Shown: positions 1 through 9,563, numbered from the stretch's first letter. The stretch: 18,581 bases of DNA from Dunaliella salina (GCA_002284615.2 MU070433.1:64819-83399); one strand, 5' to 3'. Notes: generated by a model not told the origin, from the letters alone. Made by a program: numbers and translations.

Positions 1-1
1 A

Positions 2-556
2 TGTTGCATGCAACACAGGCTGGTCTTGCTGGGCATGGGCATGGGAGCGCTGCGAGTGGCTTTCAGCATGGGCGTGCCCCCCTTGCTGGAATTCAGCACA
101 TCAAGTGCCATGATGCTGGGGTATGCCGTCGGGGCGCTCTTTATTTGCCCGGGCTGTCCCTATTCGGAGGCTATCCTTGTAGCAACTACCACTGGGCTCC
201 TGGCCTTTGGGGCACTGATGGGCCTCGGCATGGTCCCCATCTCACTCACGAACCAGCTGCTGTTCAGAGGCGGCCTGGAGGTGGTGATGGAGGTAATGGT
301 GATGTCTTCTGTGGAGCGCGCGCGCTTCTCGTGGATCTCTTCACCCGCACTTTGGGGCTTGTTTACCCTCTTCACCCTCACTTTGGGGCATGTGTACCGG
401 CGCGTGGGTCTGCCCAATCCGATAGGGCAGGCAGTGCTCGTCAACCTGTGCTGCTTGTCTGGGACTGCTGCAATGGAGTGGCTGTATCGCCACATGCATG
501 CGTCTGCGCGCTTGCGCGCAAAGCAGCAGGCTTCTGGGCAGAAAGGAGCGTGCTAG
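2..556 (+). CDS. C-terminal part of a polytopic membrane protein, 5' partial
   Basis: An open frame runs from the window edge to a TAG at 554-556, about 184 codons, so the start is missing and this is probably a last or late exon. I chose this frame over the overlapping frame from base 1 because its third codon positions are strongly G/C and its product is a coherent membrane protein. The product has about four hydrophobic segments, near residues 35-50 (after SSAMMLGYAVG), 55-80, 110-130 and 140-160. A basic, Ala-rich soluble tail (ARLRAKQQASGQKGAC) follows and ends in Cys. The short loops are GC- and Pro-rich. I do not recognise the family. It could be the membrane domain of a larger receptor or transporter-like protein. 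It is the only stretch here that looks under coding constraint. Nothing in the window shows its regulation. Confidence 0.6.
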   Translation, partial: CCMQHRLVLLGMGMGALRVAFSMGVPPLLEFSTSSAMMLGYAVGALFICPGCPYSEAILVATTTGLLAFGALMGLGMVPISLTNQLLFRGGLEVVMEVMVMSSVERARFSWISSPALWGLFTLFTLTLGHVYRRVGLPNPIGQAVLVNLCCLSGTAAMEWLYRHMHASARLRAKQQASGQKGAC

Positions 557-848
557 GCCCTGCCTGGCAGTGTGTATGTGGCTGCTGAGGAAGGAAAAGA
601 ACTTGATGCTGGGCACACGCCTGCGTGGTTTGGGGGTGCCCAACAGTCTGCCCTGACTCTGAGGGTAACCTCCGCCAGAGGGATGCTGAGCCTCACAACC
701 AGCACGGAGTGGTCGAGCACAAGGACAAAAACACCAGAAGGCACTGGCTTGTTGGTGGAGGCACAGCATGGATGCTCAAGCAGAAGAGCAGGGCGGGCTG
801 GCATGCACTCTCTGACAGAGCAGTGGTGTGAAAGGCTTTTCTGGTAAC

Positions 849-916
849 GTGCACAGGGCGACCAACACGCCTCGGGGAAGGGGTGCACAGGGCGACCAAC
901 ACGCCACGGGGAAGGG
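849..916. repeat. Two head-to-tail copies of a 34-bp unit
   Basis: The unit starting GTGCACAGGGCGACCAACAC occurs at 849-882 and again at 883-916. I see a single difference, CTCGG versus CACGG. The near identity suggests a recent duplication. It lies in the probable 3' UTR or flank of the membrane-protein gene. Confidence 0.9.
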
Positions 917-1524
917 GATTGTACCCACCCAACTCTGCCATTCTGTGAGGTGGCTTGAAAACTTACTAGCCGCTCTCAATAAGCTGTGCCATCGAGGTCA
1001 CCCAAGTGGTGGACGCGTGAGCGATGCCATCATGGTGTGGTCATGCGAACTGTGGTGTGGTCCTGTGGCGGACAGTGGCATGTATGATGAGTGCTCCGCT
1101 TTGTTTGTGTAGTGCGAAGGGAGCTCAGTGACCTTTCTGCAGGTGCTCATGAGCGCCCAAATTTGAAGACACTTGCTTGAGGACCCGTCAAGGACGAGCT
1201 GCGTTGCAGAGCGTTCAATAAACGTGTGAGTGCGGAGTGGAATGCAAGAATGGGTTCTGTGCGAGTGCTGGCAAGCAAAGGGCCCACGGGAATCGGGCCT
1301 ATGTGCACGCTGCAAAAAGGCCTGCTTGCGCACTGCTGATGTTGTCCCTTTGAGGAAGATGCAAGCGCTTGAGAGATACTGTTGCATGCCTCCAATGGGA
1401 CGATGAAAGCTCGGGACGCTTGCTCTTGGGGAGACGGATGGGGATGGGTGTTGCTTTGTGTCTCTTTTCTGGTACATGCATTTACAGGCCAATAATAAGG
1501 GCTGTGAAACCAAATTGAAGATAC

Positions 1525-1862
1525 GTGCATGCAGGTGGGGCTGCAGAAGCAAGTTTGAGAATGCTTTTGCCAGCAGAGAGGGGAGCAAAAGTTAGGATTG
1601 TAGATCCATGCGAACAGCAAACACTGAAGTATACTGAAGTGCAGTTCTGGCATCAGATTCTTGCATGCAGAGGTGACTGCAGAAGTTGAGGTGTGGATAC
1701 TTGTAAGGCATGTGTGATGTGCGTCATGTGTGTAGGGTTTTGGTGTGCAGAGGCGGCTGCATAAACTGAAGTGCGGATATTTTTGTGCAGAAAAGCCTAC
1801 ACAGACTTCCATGTGGACGCTGGCCTGCAGGACAGCCTGCATGACGTGAGGTGCAAACGCTT
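1525..1862. repeat. Degenerate repeat with an 80-bp period
   Basis: A core of the form CTGCAgAAgttGAgGTGtGgAtactT starts at 1541, 1677, 1757 and 1837. The last three are exactly 80 bp apart and the first is 136 bp from the second. Each core is preceded by a GCAG-containing block such as GCATGCAGAGGTGA. The units are diverged, so this is an old minisatellite or satellite fragment. Confidence 0.6.
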
Positions 1863-2351
1863 GCAAGCAGATCAAGCTGGGTGGAATTGAATGTGTGCAA
1901 AGGAGGCTCTACTTGAGCTTTGCAGCTGCGTTGTTCGACCTATGGCAGCCTGCGTAGGTGTGCGGCTGGGGCAGACAGCCCTGGCATCAATTTGTTTGTC
2001 CATCAATGTTCTGAATGAACCAGGGGGGTCAAGAAAAAGCAGAATGTTCATCCCACCGCATGCCTGTGCACTTCTGAATGAATCACAGGGCTCATCCAGG
2101 CTCTTCAAGTCTTTGCCCCGTGCCCAGTGTTTCCGTCAGTGTGCTGCTGCTGTCCCGTTGGTTCTCTTTTGAGTCTGGAGCCCAGGGCCGGTCACAGTTG
2201 TGCAAGTGCATGCTCGGGTCTGTTTTGCAGCATGCAGTAGGACACGGCCTGTCAAACTGACTGAACCTCTCAAGCTTCTAAATTAGTTCGACAAACATAC
2301 ACTGTAGCACATGATGTGTATTAGGTCAAAGGGCAGAGCGGGCGCAGTGGA

Positions 2352-2576
2352 CCCCTTATCTACTTTTCCCAGGGACTGAGCGTACATATTACACCCCTCG
2401 TCTACTTTCTTTAGGGGCCTTATTTGCTTCTCCTTTTCTACTTTCCCCAGGGGCAGAGAGTCTGTAATGAACCCCTTCTTTACTTTCCCTTATCAACCCT
2501 TTCCCTAGTATGGGCCCCCTAGTATAGGCCTAGTATGGGCCTGCTAGTATGGGCCTTACCTACTTTTCCTAGGTGT
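2352..2576. repeat. Pyrimidine-rich degenerate repeat around a TCTACTTTYCC core
   Basis: Blocks of the type CCCCTTATCTACTTTTCCCAGG recur near 2352, 2394, 2433, 2471 and 2553, usually ending in AGGG or AGGGG. Spacing is irregular. The TCTACTTT core is shared with the 24-bp array near 3401, so both may come from one ancestral satellite. Confidence 0.55.
2505..2555. repeat. Four short tandem copies of CTAGTATGGGCC
   Basis: CTAGTATGGGCCCC, CTAGTATAGGC, CTAGTATGGGCCTG and CTAGTATGGGCC follow each other at 2505, 2519, 2530 and 2544. The array is nested inside the larger pyrimidine-rich repeat. Confidence 0.8.
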
Positions 2577-3400
2577 ACAGGCCGCGCAAGGACTTCATCG
2601 CTCATTACCTGTTCCCGGTCTCCTTTTCCTCACCAAGAAATACCAAAATACACCTATTTTATCGATTGCTCGTCGATTTCCTTTTCCTATGTTTTTGAGA
2701 GGAAACACAGGTTTTGAGCTTATCTCGGCATCGTGTTCGAAAAGGATGGAGTTTGAAATATTCACACCAAGTAAATCTTGTACTTTCCTTTCCTACCAGA
2801 TTGGATTTTTGAGTGGAATGAAGGTTGGTTTTGATCGGCTCTTATAATAAATGAGCCTAGGTAACCCAGCAATTTTTGCTTACAATTTTTAAGAGTCCGT
2901 GTTGCTATTATTGCCCGCTGCTGATAATTCAGAATTGGATACATGGCTTGGATTGAATACTTGGTACTGTGCTTCGAAAAAAATATGCATGTGCAACATT
3001 TGTGCACTGAAACTTGTTGATCTGAGAAAGAAACGCACGCTTCCAGGTCCTTTGCTCGATGAATGACTTTCCTGTTGGACACATTTGTGCTTGACTTATA
3101 GCCAGTGACTTTTCCTTGGGAGCCCAAGGAAGGCTGATGAAGTTCAGGCTGATGAAGTGCAAGTAATTTTGCACACTAATTTGGTATTGCGGCGCGCGCC
3201 CCTGTGTAGGGCCTGTGCAAACTTGTCAGAGAGTGCCCATTTTGTGGGTGGACATGCATTTTCGTTGATGCTTTTCTTTTCAGACAACTGGTATGTCAGG
3301 GAATGGATGACGCACAAGCATTGGCACATTCTAGGTTACAATTTACACCCTGTCGATTAGGCAAATGCCTAGGAAGACTCAGTCAACATTGCCTAAACAC

Positions 3401-3521
3401 TTGATCTACTTTTGCATGTGGACACTCTGTCTACTTTGCCTGTGTACACACGGTCCTATTTGCACATGAACACTTGGTTTATTTTGCCCATGAACATTCT
3501 GTGTGTTTTGACGATGAGCAC
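3401..3521. repeat. Five-unit degenerate minisatellite with a 24-bp period
   Basis: Units start at 3401 (25 bp), 3426, 3450, 3474 and 3498 (24 bp each). They follow a pattern like tctgTctAttTTGCcyaTGaACAc. Although 24 is a multiple of three, no frame reads through with protein-like content, so I treat this as non-coding. Confidence 0.7.
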
Positions 3522-4018
3522 AATGTTGCATCTTGCCTTTTGAGCAGGCTCTTTCTCAGACACAAAGCTCTATTTTCCTTTTGTAATGAAGTGCCTCCTT
3601 CATGTGTCTGTGCACTTATTGTTCCTCGCAAACTCTGTACAGTTCAAGAGAGATCTGAGCAGCCAGATTTTTTGACTGAAGTGCTTGACTTATTCCTATG
3701 ATCAGTCTGTGCTTTGCATTTGATTTCACAAGCTGAATCACGAAGCGAGCACGGGTCTGGTAATCTGACAGCCTGACAGTCCAATTTGAACGGGTAAGAA
3801 CCACTTTGTGTCCACTCTGCGGAGGGCTTTTTTTTGGTTGTCAGGAGTCATCCTATTTGATTACAAGAACGTCCACTGCTGCTTAGTTCTTGGTCAACCT
3901 TCCCAGGAGATGGTCACCATATCAATTGGTGGTAATCAGTCGTTCCAAACTTTGCGGCGAATCATTAACTGACCTCTAGCCCCTAAAATGTTTACAAGGT
4001 TTACAAGGATAGGATTTC

Positions 4019-4080
4019 AGTCAAGAATTGATTGATTGACTGATTGATTGATTGATTACTTGTCAGTAAGTCAAGAATTG
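4019..4080. repeat. (GATT)n microsatellite flanked by a 12-bp direct repeat
   Basis: ATTG/GATT units fill about 4027-4057 with one GACT interruption. The sequence AGTCAAGAATTG is present at 4019-4030 and again at 4069-4080. On the minus strand the microsatellite lies just past the 3' end of the LINE E1, where a short repeat tail would be expected. The two 12-mers are too close together to be the target duplication of the whole element. Confidence 0.75.
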
Positions 4081-5580
4081 CGACTGCTAGCCTGCTCATA
4101 AAAGGCGATTAATACATGAACGAAAAACGGAAGTTTATTGTTCTGATTTTAAAAAGCGGACACATCATGAGATCCTGCCTGTGAGAACAAGGGAGCATTT
4201 TCCTGCGGAGAGAGACCACCTGGGGATGTGTGCAACGAAAGAGAACTTGTTGTTCATCCTGGACATTATCATCAGCCTCACAAAGGTCACAGTTTGGGGA
4301 AGACCTGTGATTCCAAGTTGCTGTCTCATAGTGAAGGGTGTGGACACGAAGTCTAAATCGAGCTACGCTGCGAATGACATCATGGGGTAAGTCAAGGAAC
4401 ATGTATTTGGGGAGACTGTAGGAAGAATGCCCAACCAAGGCCCTTCTTGTAGGAGGAGCGCGCCACTGGTGATAGGTCAAGCGTTTACTGTTGCGCTCTC
4501 TTGGGTGTGAGTTGGAAAAAGGTGCCCAGTATGTAGATGCCTGGTCCTGAGGTCCGCGACAACGTGACTGAGATCAATGGGCTACAATTCAGCAGCTTCT
4601 GTTTGAAGATGTGGGAGTGTGCCAAACCATCCATGGCTGACAGAATATGGGAGGACCAACAATCATCGGACCTTGAGCTCAGCCGAATGTCAGCCTGCAA
4701 AATCTTTTTCATTGTTGAGCTGTTGCATCGGGTCAGAGAATGATAAAAACGCATTGCTGCTCGGAACCAGTTGAACTGTAAGGGCTCCAAACCACATTCT
4801 CGCATGATGCACCAAGAGGGAGTAGTGTCCCTGACCCCCAAAGTCCTTTGAAGCACTGTTAATAGCCACTTCTGTATGGGATTGTCCATCTCTTTGCCTT
4901 GTCGTAGGTAAGGGGTAGCCCAGATCTGACTTGCATACATGCCAGCAGGAATTGCATTCGTCTTGAGGAGCCAAATTTGGGCGTGTAATCTGTTGGCAAG
5001 GTCGTGCTCCTGGACAAACTTTTTTACTCGGAAAGTACCCGCTGTGAATGGTCGCAACGCAGCATCAGCTGCAACATCCAGGTTGATTGTTTTGTCAAAG
5101 ACCATGCCAAGATACTTGAAAGTATCTGTGTAGGGGAGCTGCGTACCACCAAAGTGGGGGCAAGACGTCAGACCTGGAATTGAAGCACATCACCTCAGAT
5201 TTAAGTCGTTGACATTCAGCAACTTCCTTTGAGCGTAGGCTCTTAATTTGTAGAGCATGGTCTGCACGTTGGTATGGTCATTGGACATGAGAGAGAGGCC
5301 ATCAGCGAACAGCAGGTGAGTCACCATGAATTTGGGAATACCAGTGAGCGCCCCCTGCACCCCTTCAACCAGACAGTCAATGTCGTTCAAGTAATTGAAA
5401 ACAGCAAGGGAGAGAGAGGGCACCCTTGTTTGACCCCAAAAGATGGTTGCACATTTGCTCTCTTGTCCCCATCCAGGAGCGTGTACTCATCCTCATGGAT
5501 GAGTAGCCCCTACAGAAAGAAGGCCTACGCTGGGCACCACAGCGTGCATTAAGGAAAGACCCGACAGTCAACACTAACAC
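4027..5580 (-). mobile_element. E1: 5'-truncated LINE (non-LTR retrotransposon)
   Basis: On the minus strand the order is: end of the RT palm, thumb-like region, C-terminal zinc motif, short 3' region and a CAAT-type microsatellite. The start falls inside the RT near 5552-5580, consistent with the 5' truncation typical of target-primed reverse transcription. I found no convincing target-site duplication: only CAGTCAA is shared between 4018 and the 5565 area. I infer an APE-type LINE from the RT and zinc-motif style, because the endonuclease itself is absent. Confidence 0.8.
4109..5552 (-). pseudogene. Reverse transcriptase pseudogene of E1 (RT palm end to zinc motif)
   Basis: Reading from 5552 downwards, one frame gives DGDKRANVQ followed by GVKQGCPLSPLLF, the conserved RT block before the active site. 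A frameshift near 5395-5410 leads to NYLNDID and on to LLFADGLSLMSND. The active-site YADD box here reads FADG (5298-5309), so the second catalytic aspartate is lost. Further frameshifts join KSEVMCFNSRSD to GGTQLPYTDTFKYLGM (4485-5105) and then to the 4109-4480 segment. That segment carries RFRLRVHTLHYE and CDLCEADD...LFRC, a C-terminal zinc motif like that of many LINEs (CDLC at 4280-4291). At least four frame breaks plus the FADG change make this a dead copy. The RT block closely resembles that of E5, so both belong to one broad family. Confidence 0.85.
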
Positions 5581-5581
5581 T

Positions 5582-5605
5582 GAGATTTACAGATTTACAG
5601 ATTTA
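5582..5605. repeat. Short AGATTTAC tandem repeat next to the E1 5' end
   Basis: AGATTTAC is repeated about three times and followed by a run of Gs. It sits at the truncated 5' edge of E1 and may be a filler or an insertion-site microsatellite. Confidence 0.6.
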
Positions 5606-5617
5606 AATGGGGGGGAC

Positions 5618-5690
5618 CTTCAGCCAGATTGTTCGACTGATCGGCCTGTGACTGGTCCTCGCCAGCCAACATATCCATAAGCTCAGAAAC
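5618..5690 (+). repeat. Diverged repeat pair, copy 1
   Basis: This copy matches 6188-6260 at roughly 70% by eye. Both share TCAGCC, CTGATCrGCCTGTG, GCCAGCCAACA and a closing AGCTsAGA. The two are direct repeats about 570 bp apart. Confidence 0.6.
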
Positions 5691-6187
5691 AAACAAATAA
5701 AGCTTGTTGTTGAAACTGAAACTGAGGGACCTTCCTATTGCGATTTGATGTCAATTCCTGCATCGGCGTGCGCACCTGTCTTCAAGTACCCCACCATCAC
5801 GCTCTCCCAGTGCTCCTCCGCAAAATCTGACATTGCAGCTTGATTAGTTAAAGGGTCACAAGGGTGGCCTACAGCCCGAGACTCTGGCTGATTGGCTGCT
5901 AGATTAGGCAACCTAAAAAGGACTTCACTCAGGGAGCGATGACCAATCGGTGCAAGTTTGAAAATCCACCTTTTTTCTGCCAAAATGGGTGCAAATAGCC
6001 TGCAAGCTGCACAGAGCACCTCCACAGGCCGGTTTTTTCACATTGCTCATTACTTGAGACCTGAAAACATGCTTGGTCTGCTCAGAGCATGCACAGGGGT
6101 GGATTTAGGGCTTGGGAGTGCAGTTGGCCATACTTAGGATGGGCCAGCTATGGGGACGAACCTCTTCCACTACGTACACAAGCCGAG

Positions 6188-6260
6188 CTTTCAGCCGGGG
6201 TGTCCAGCTGATCAGCCTGTGGCCAATCCATGCCAGCCAACAGCAAATCCAAGCTGAGAC
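6188..6260 (+). repeat. Diverged repeat pair, copy 2
   Basis: Partner of the repeat at 5618-5690, in the same orientation. The pair may be two copies of a short dispersed element, or remnants of a duplicated LINE 3' UTR. Confidence 0.6.
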
Positions 6261-6740
6261 ATGAAGAAGAAAAAATGGGCTTGTCCTGATTCAAGACTCT
6301 TGGACCTCGGAGGCCCTGTTTGGGCATTAAAGTTTTTGCCACAAGGCAGGTAATGAAAAGGCAAACCACCAGGCAAGATCCAAAGTGTCCCTTGCTACTA
6401 TCGCCTTAAATGAGATGACATGACAATGCAATGGGAGGGGTTCTAACCTTCACCCTGGCGGCCAAACTGGCTGCAGCACCTTGGTTTGTGGCAGAAGAAT
6501 TTGATGGTCTCATTCTATTAAGGTTTAAGAAAAGATGTGAAAAAAAACCTCAAAACTGGTGAGAGACTGGTTTTTACCAACTGTATCAATGTTCAAAAGA
6601 AAAGATAAGAAAAGCCTATGCAAGCCAAAGGCTGCGTGCATTGAGGGAAGGTCCTCTAACTGGAGAGCTAGAGGCCTCACCAGAAGGCCCTCAGGACCTA
6701 CACTAGACGCAGCTAATCTAGGAGAGAGCCAGGAACAGAT

Positions 6741-7511
6741 CTAATGGGGATCTGGAGCGTTGCTTGCCATGCCCCTGGAAACTCGGACTCTTCTTCTCCC
6801 TTCCTCTGCCGCGCGTCCAGCGAACCCCCTCCCAGAAAAAGAAGGCCCAGATGTGCGAGGGGTGTAATTGTATGCGGCCACACTAATCAAGATTATGTTT
6901 AAGGTCACTTTGTAGTTCCTGTTTGGATTTCTTGGGCTGCGGGTTTTAAGCCTGGTCATGGTGTGAGAATATTGGGTCGCTGCACGCTGTAGAGTGATGG
7001 AGGGGTTTGTATCAAGACGGAATTTCAATTAAACAAGATGTATGTCCCTGTCTTGAGGAGGGATCTTGAAAGGATCGAGGTGAGATTGTCTGCCTGGAAG
7101 AGGGCGCACAAAGATAGCATCAGGGCGGGTATGGTACCAGGCAAGGGAGCCAGAACCATTAGGGAAAACCCAGTCTGGAATCGCTCTTAATATGTTTTCA
7201 GGGGTTTGTATGCCCTGTTCCAGGAGTCTATTGTTACTGCAACCATCCATATCAATAAGGGATGAGCCACACCGACCTTTACTGAGGGCTTTTACACAAA
7301 GGCTTAGGGCTGCATGGTGTCTGTTGGTGTGCATCACGCTGGCTGTTGAGGTTGTGCACCTGAGGAGTGTGTGGTCAATGTGGTCCATATCATCACATAG
7401 TGGGCATCTTCCAGAACTGGAAAAGTTGAATTTGAAAGCAGGACTCTGATTGTACAGAGTATCTGTACGATACGTTAGAAAAGAAAAGCTGCGTAGGCAG
7501 AGAAACTCTCC
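6741..7511 (-). pseudogene. E2: zinc motif plus restriction-like nuclease domain, 3' fragment
   Basis: From 7511 downwards the frame gives SFLTYRTDTLYNQ, then GRCPLCDDMDHIDHTLLRC (a CxxC...H...C zinc motif), then HTNRHHAALSLCVKALSKG. TRPDAIFV follows (RPD at 7119-7127) and then RDIHLV. At 7029-7031 the codon expected to be the Glu of a (D/E)xK motif is TAA, and the next residues read LKFR instead of EIKFC. After the stop the homology continues in the same frame (DTNPSITLQRAATQYS) to a C-terminus reading SNAPDPH. E3 has the same order and ends in SNPPDPH. RPD plus ExK is the PD-(D/E)XK pattern of the restriction-like endonucleases of R2-type and Dualen-type LINEs. The domain would nick target DNA, but this copy has lost its catalytic Glu. 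Confidence 0.7.
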
Positions 7512-7533
7512 CTACATCAATTAAGGAAGAGGA

Positions 7534-7564
7534 GACACATTGGCTCAAAAAAGAGCCGTGTGTC
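7534..7564 (-). promoter_or_regulatory. 3'-terminal stem-loop of E3
   Basis: GACACA-TT-GGCTC, a six-A loop, then GAGCC-G-TGTGTC forms an 11-bp hairpin with a small internal bulge. It lies downstream of the nuclease stop codon and just before the 3' boundary of E3. The identical hairpin at 9582-9612 belongs to the second copy. In some LINEs a 3' stem-loop is what the RT recognises, so this may be such a site. Confidence 0.45.
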
Positions 7565-7595
7565 CCCTCCACCACAAAGTATGAAAAAGAGAATG

Positions 7596-8399
7596 CTAAT
7601 GTGGATCTGGAGGGTTACTAGAAGCACCTGGCTCCAGAACCTGGCTGGGGGAGGTATTCTCGTTTTCAATGGCGCGGCGTGTGGTGACAAGTTTGTGGGC
7701 ATATTGAACAGAATGGGCATGAAGTTGTTGAGCAAGCTTCGTGGCACGCTGATGATCCAATCCTAGTTGTTTGAATTGCTTCAGGGTATGCTCAGCGTAA
7801 ATAATTCCACCTACACCCAGGAGAATAGGGTGAATTGTAACAGCTTTAGCGTTGATAAGTTTACAAAGGCCTGCATGCTGCTGCTTTGCTGCGTTCAACT
7901 GATGCTCTGGCCCTGTGTCTTCACAGAACTTGATTTCTATTAGGTGCACATGGCGTTCATTCGCATAAAGTTCATGGGATTGTCTCATGCGGCTAGTTCT
8001 GGTGGTCCTCCGTGAGGAGCTGCGCATAGCGTGATGGGAATGGGTAGGAGAAACACCGGTAGAAGTATGTTTGGCATTAAAAGGGGTGATCAAAACAGCA
8101 TCTGGTCGACTGGAGTTGAGTTTTTTCCTCTCTGGAAGATTACGAGGGAAGAGGTAAGCAGGTAAAGTTCTATTTGAGGCATGTGTAGGGAGTTGGAGGT
8201 TGTGTTGAGCAAGCTTAAAATCGCTTCCTATGTCTGTATAGACCAGGCCTGCCCCTACAAGGCATTTGCTGAGGGCTGTTGTAATTATTCTGCCTGCAAT
8301 GTTATGGCGTTCAGTTTTCATGTTGGAAATGATATGGTTTTGGCAGCCTGAGAGCATGTGTAGTGCGCTATCCAAATGATGGCAGCCTGAGAGGGGTCA
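7596..8399 (-). pseudogene. Restriction-like nuclease domain of E3 (copy 1 of the duplicated block)
   Basis: This has the same sequence as 9644-10447, where the domain is described. RPD is at 8100-8108 and EIK at 7929-7937. Copy 1 is the one continuous with the 3' hairpin and the E2 boundary. If the duplication is an assembly artefact, this entry and 9644-10447 are the same locus. Confidence 0.7.
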
Positions 8400-8418
8400 A
8401 GATGGATCAGTTGGCCTT

Positions 8419-9420
8419 TTAAAACGTACTGCATGTTTTTGGTTGTAGAGGGTGCCTGTAGTACTGCAGGATGGTACGCTTCATGGGTACAGAAATGTTG
8501 GGCATATTTCTGAAGGCATTGCTGATTTTTTTATCTACTCGCGGTAACAAGTTTTGATGGCAAGAGTAGTAGCCTGTTTTGGCATTGGCATATCCAAGCT
8601 TGTGTTTGGAATGCATGTGGGATTTGAGGGCATCTTGAAGATTGGGGAAATAGGTGAGCTTGTGGGCGGGTGGTGGACCCGCAGATGTGCCTGCAGCATG
8701 CACTCTTTCTTCCTTGGCTAACCAGAACATGTTTGTAAATGGATTTCCACCAGGACCTGCACCAGGAATCTTGGTGTCTGCCACGCAGTTCTGGGCTTGC
8801 TTTGCCTGATGTTTTGCAATAGCATCTGGACATTCATTTCCAAGGATGCCAGCGTGGGACTTCACCATGTAAATTCAAATTTTGGTACGGAAGTCTCTAA
8901 TGAGAGTTAGTATCATTTTAAGGACGTCTGGTTGGATATGACTCAGGTGTTTCTCAGTGTAAAGGAGTTGTTTACAAATTTGTTCAAGAGAGGTGAGGCT
9001 GTCTGATGCAATGTCTGCATGTTTGGTCATGATAGCAGCAGCAATTGCTGCCAATTCAGCTCTAGTGATGGTTTTAATAATCCCAGCACCGTTAGGTTCT
9101 ATAAAGTTCTTGCTGTCAGTGAACGGGCAGTAGACGCCTGCTCCAATTTCTTGCTTACCGTTACGGACAAGGCAGCTGCCAACTGTGTATGCCCATGTTC
9201 TCCAATCAGCAACTTTGAGAGTTAGAATAGCACTGGATTTGCTGGGCACCGAGTCTGTTTCTTGGACGATCATGTGTGGATTTTTAGGGTGTTTGGAGGC
9301 GTGTTGTTTGTCCAATGGGAGGCGTTCCAGTTTATTGAAAACTGGCATGTGAGCATGCATGGAATTTAGTACAGGGTGGCTGCTGACATTCGTCAGCTTC
9401 CACTGTGTGGCTTCTTTCAA
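8419..9420 (-). pseudogene. RNase H region of E3 (copy 1 of the duplicated block)
   Basis: This is identical to 10467-11468, described there. The YTVGS box (first catalytic Asp changed to Val) has its mutated codon at 9181-9183, and an in-frame TGA precedes the VKSHAGILGNE box. In this copy the polyprotein is cut off upstream at the N. The reading across 9563 fuses two unrelated parts and should not be annotated as a protein. Confidence 0.75.
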
Positions 9421-9562
9421 ATCTCCTTTCAGGCCTTGTAGCCAGTCTTTGTTATGGTTGTTGAGATGAACTCGAGCAGTGTTCCGAACAGCAAAGATAC
9501 GAAGGTCCCAGGTATGCTGAGGTAGAGGTACCTCTTAATTAGGGCAGGATTGAGGGGCACTG

Positions 9563-9563
9563 N
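9563..9563. other. Single ambiguous base at the junction of two identical 2-kb blocks
   Basis: The only N of the window sits exactly between the two copies of the 2,047-bp block. This is the pattern expected if two overlapping contigs were joined with a one-base spacer instead of being merged. Confidence 0.95.

Larger units (their letters stand above)
557..4018. other. Long stretch without a recognisable gene (3' UTR plus intergenic or repeat DNA)
   Basis: No frame gives a protein I recognise. The short open frames are antisense shadows or low-complexity translations of repeats. The first part is presumably the 3' UTR of the membrane-protein gene. The first TGTAA (the usual algal polyadenylation signal) after the stop that I can find is at 1702-1706, which would imply a UTR of about 1.1 kb, so this is only a candidate. 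The rest holds several degenerate tandem repeats, listed separately, and pyrimidine-rich blocks around 2350-2700. A spliced non-coding RNA or a very diverged gene cannot be excluded. Confidence 0.5.
5606..6740. other. Intergenic stretch between E1 and E2
   Basis: I see no convincing gene. A 96-codon minus-strand frame at 5735-6025 has no recognisable motif. The stretch holds the two diverged repeats at 5618 and 6188. Its right end (about 6400-6740) is presumably the 3' UTR of E2, since it directly follows E2's stop codon, but I can find neither a poly(A) tail nor a terminal repeat to fix the boundary. Confidence 0.4.
7516..9562. repeat. 2,047-bp exact direct repeat, copy 1
   Basis: This block, from ATCAATTAAGGAAG to GAGGGGCACTG, recurs at 9564-11610 with a constant offset of 2,048. 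All open frames in both strands have identical translations in the two blocks, and I see no base difference in the parts I compared. One N separates the copies. Confidence 0.95.

Noticed and set aside
3..14. Perfect 12-bp palindrome GTTGCATGCAAC at the window start
   Set aside because: It is short, lies partly within coding sequence, and is likely by chance in TGCATGCA-rich DNA.
1..588. A 195-codon plus-strand frame from the first base
   Set aside because: It overlaps the membrane-protein frame one base out of phase. Its product is rich in Gly, His and Ala with no hydrophobic pattern, and the third-position G/C bias supports the other frame.
998..1875. Minus-strand open frames of 196 and 242 codons
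   Set aside because: They cover the 80-bp repeat region, are Cys/His/Ser-rich with no motif, and overlap each other in different frames. They look like chance openings in repeat DNA.
5735..6025. A 96-codon minus-strand frame ending AGIDIKSQ
   Set aside because: It reads somewhat like protein, but I see no motif, domain or partner frame. Without a database search it is not supportable as a gene.
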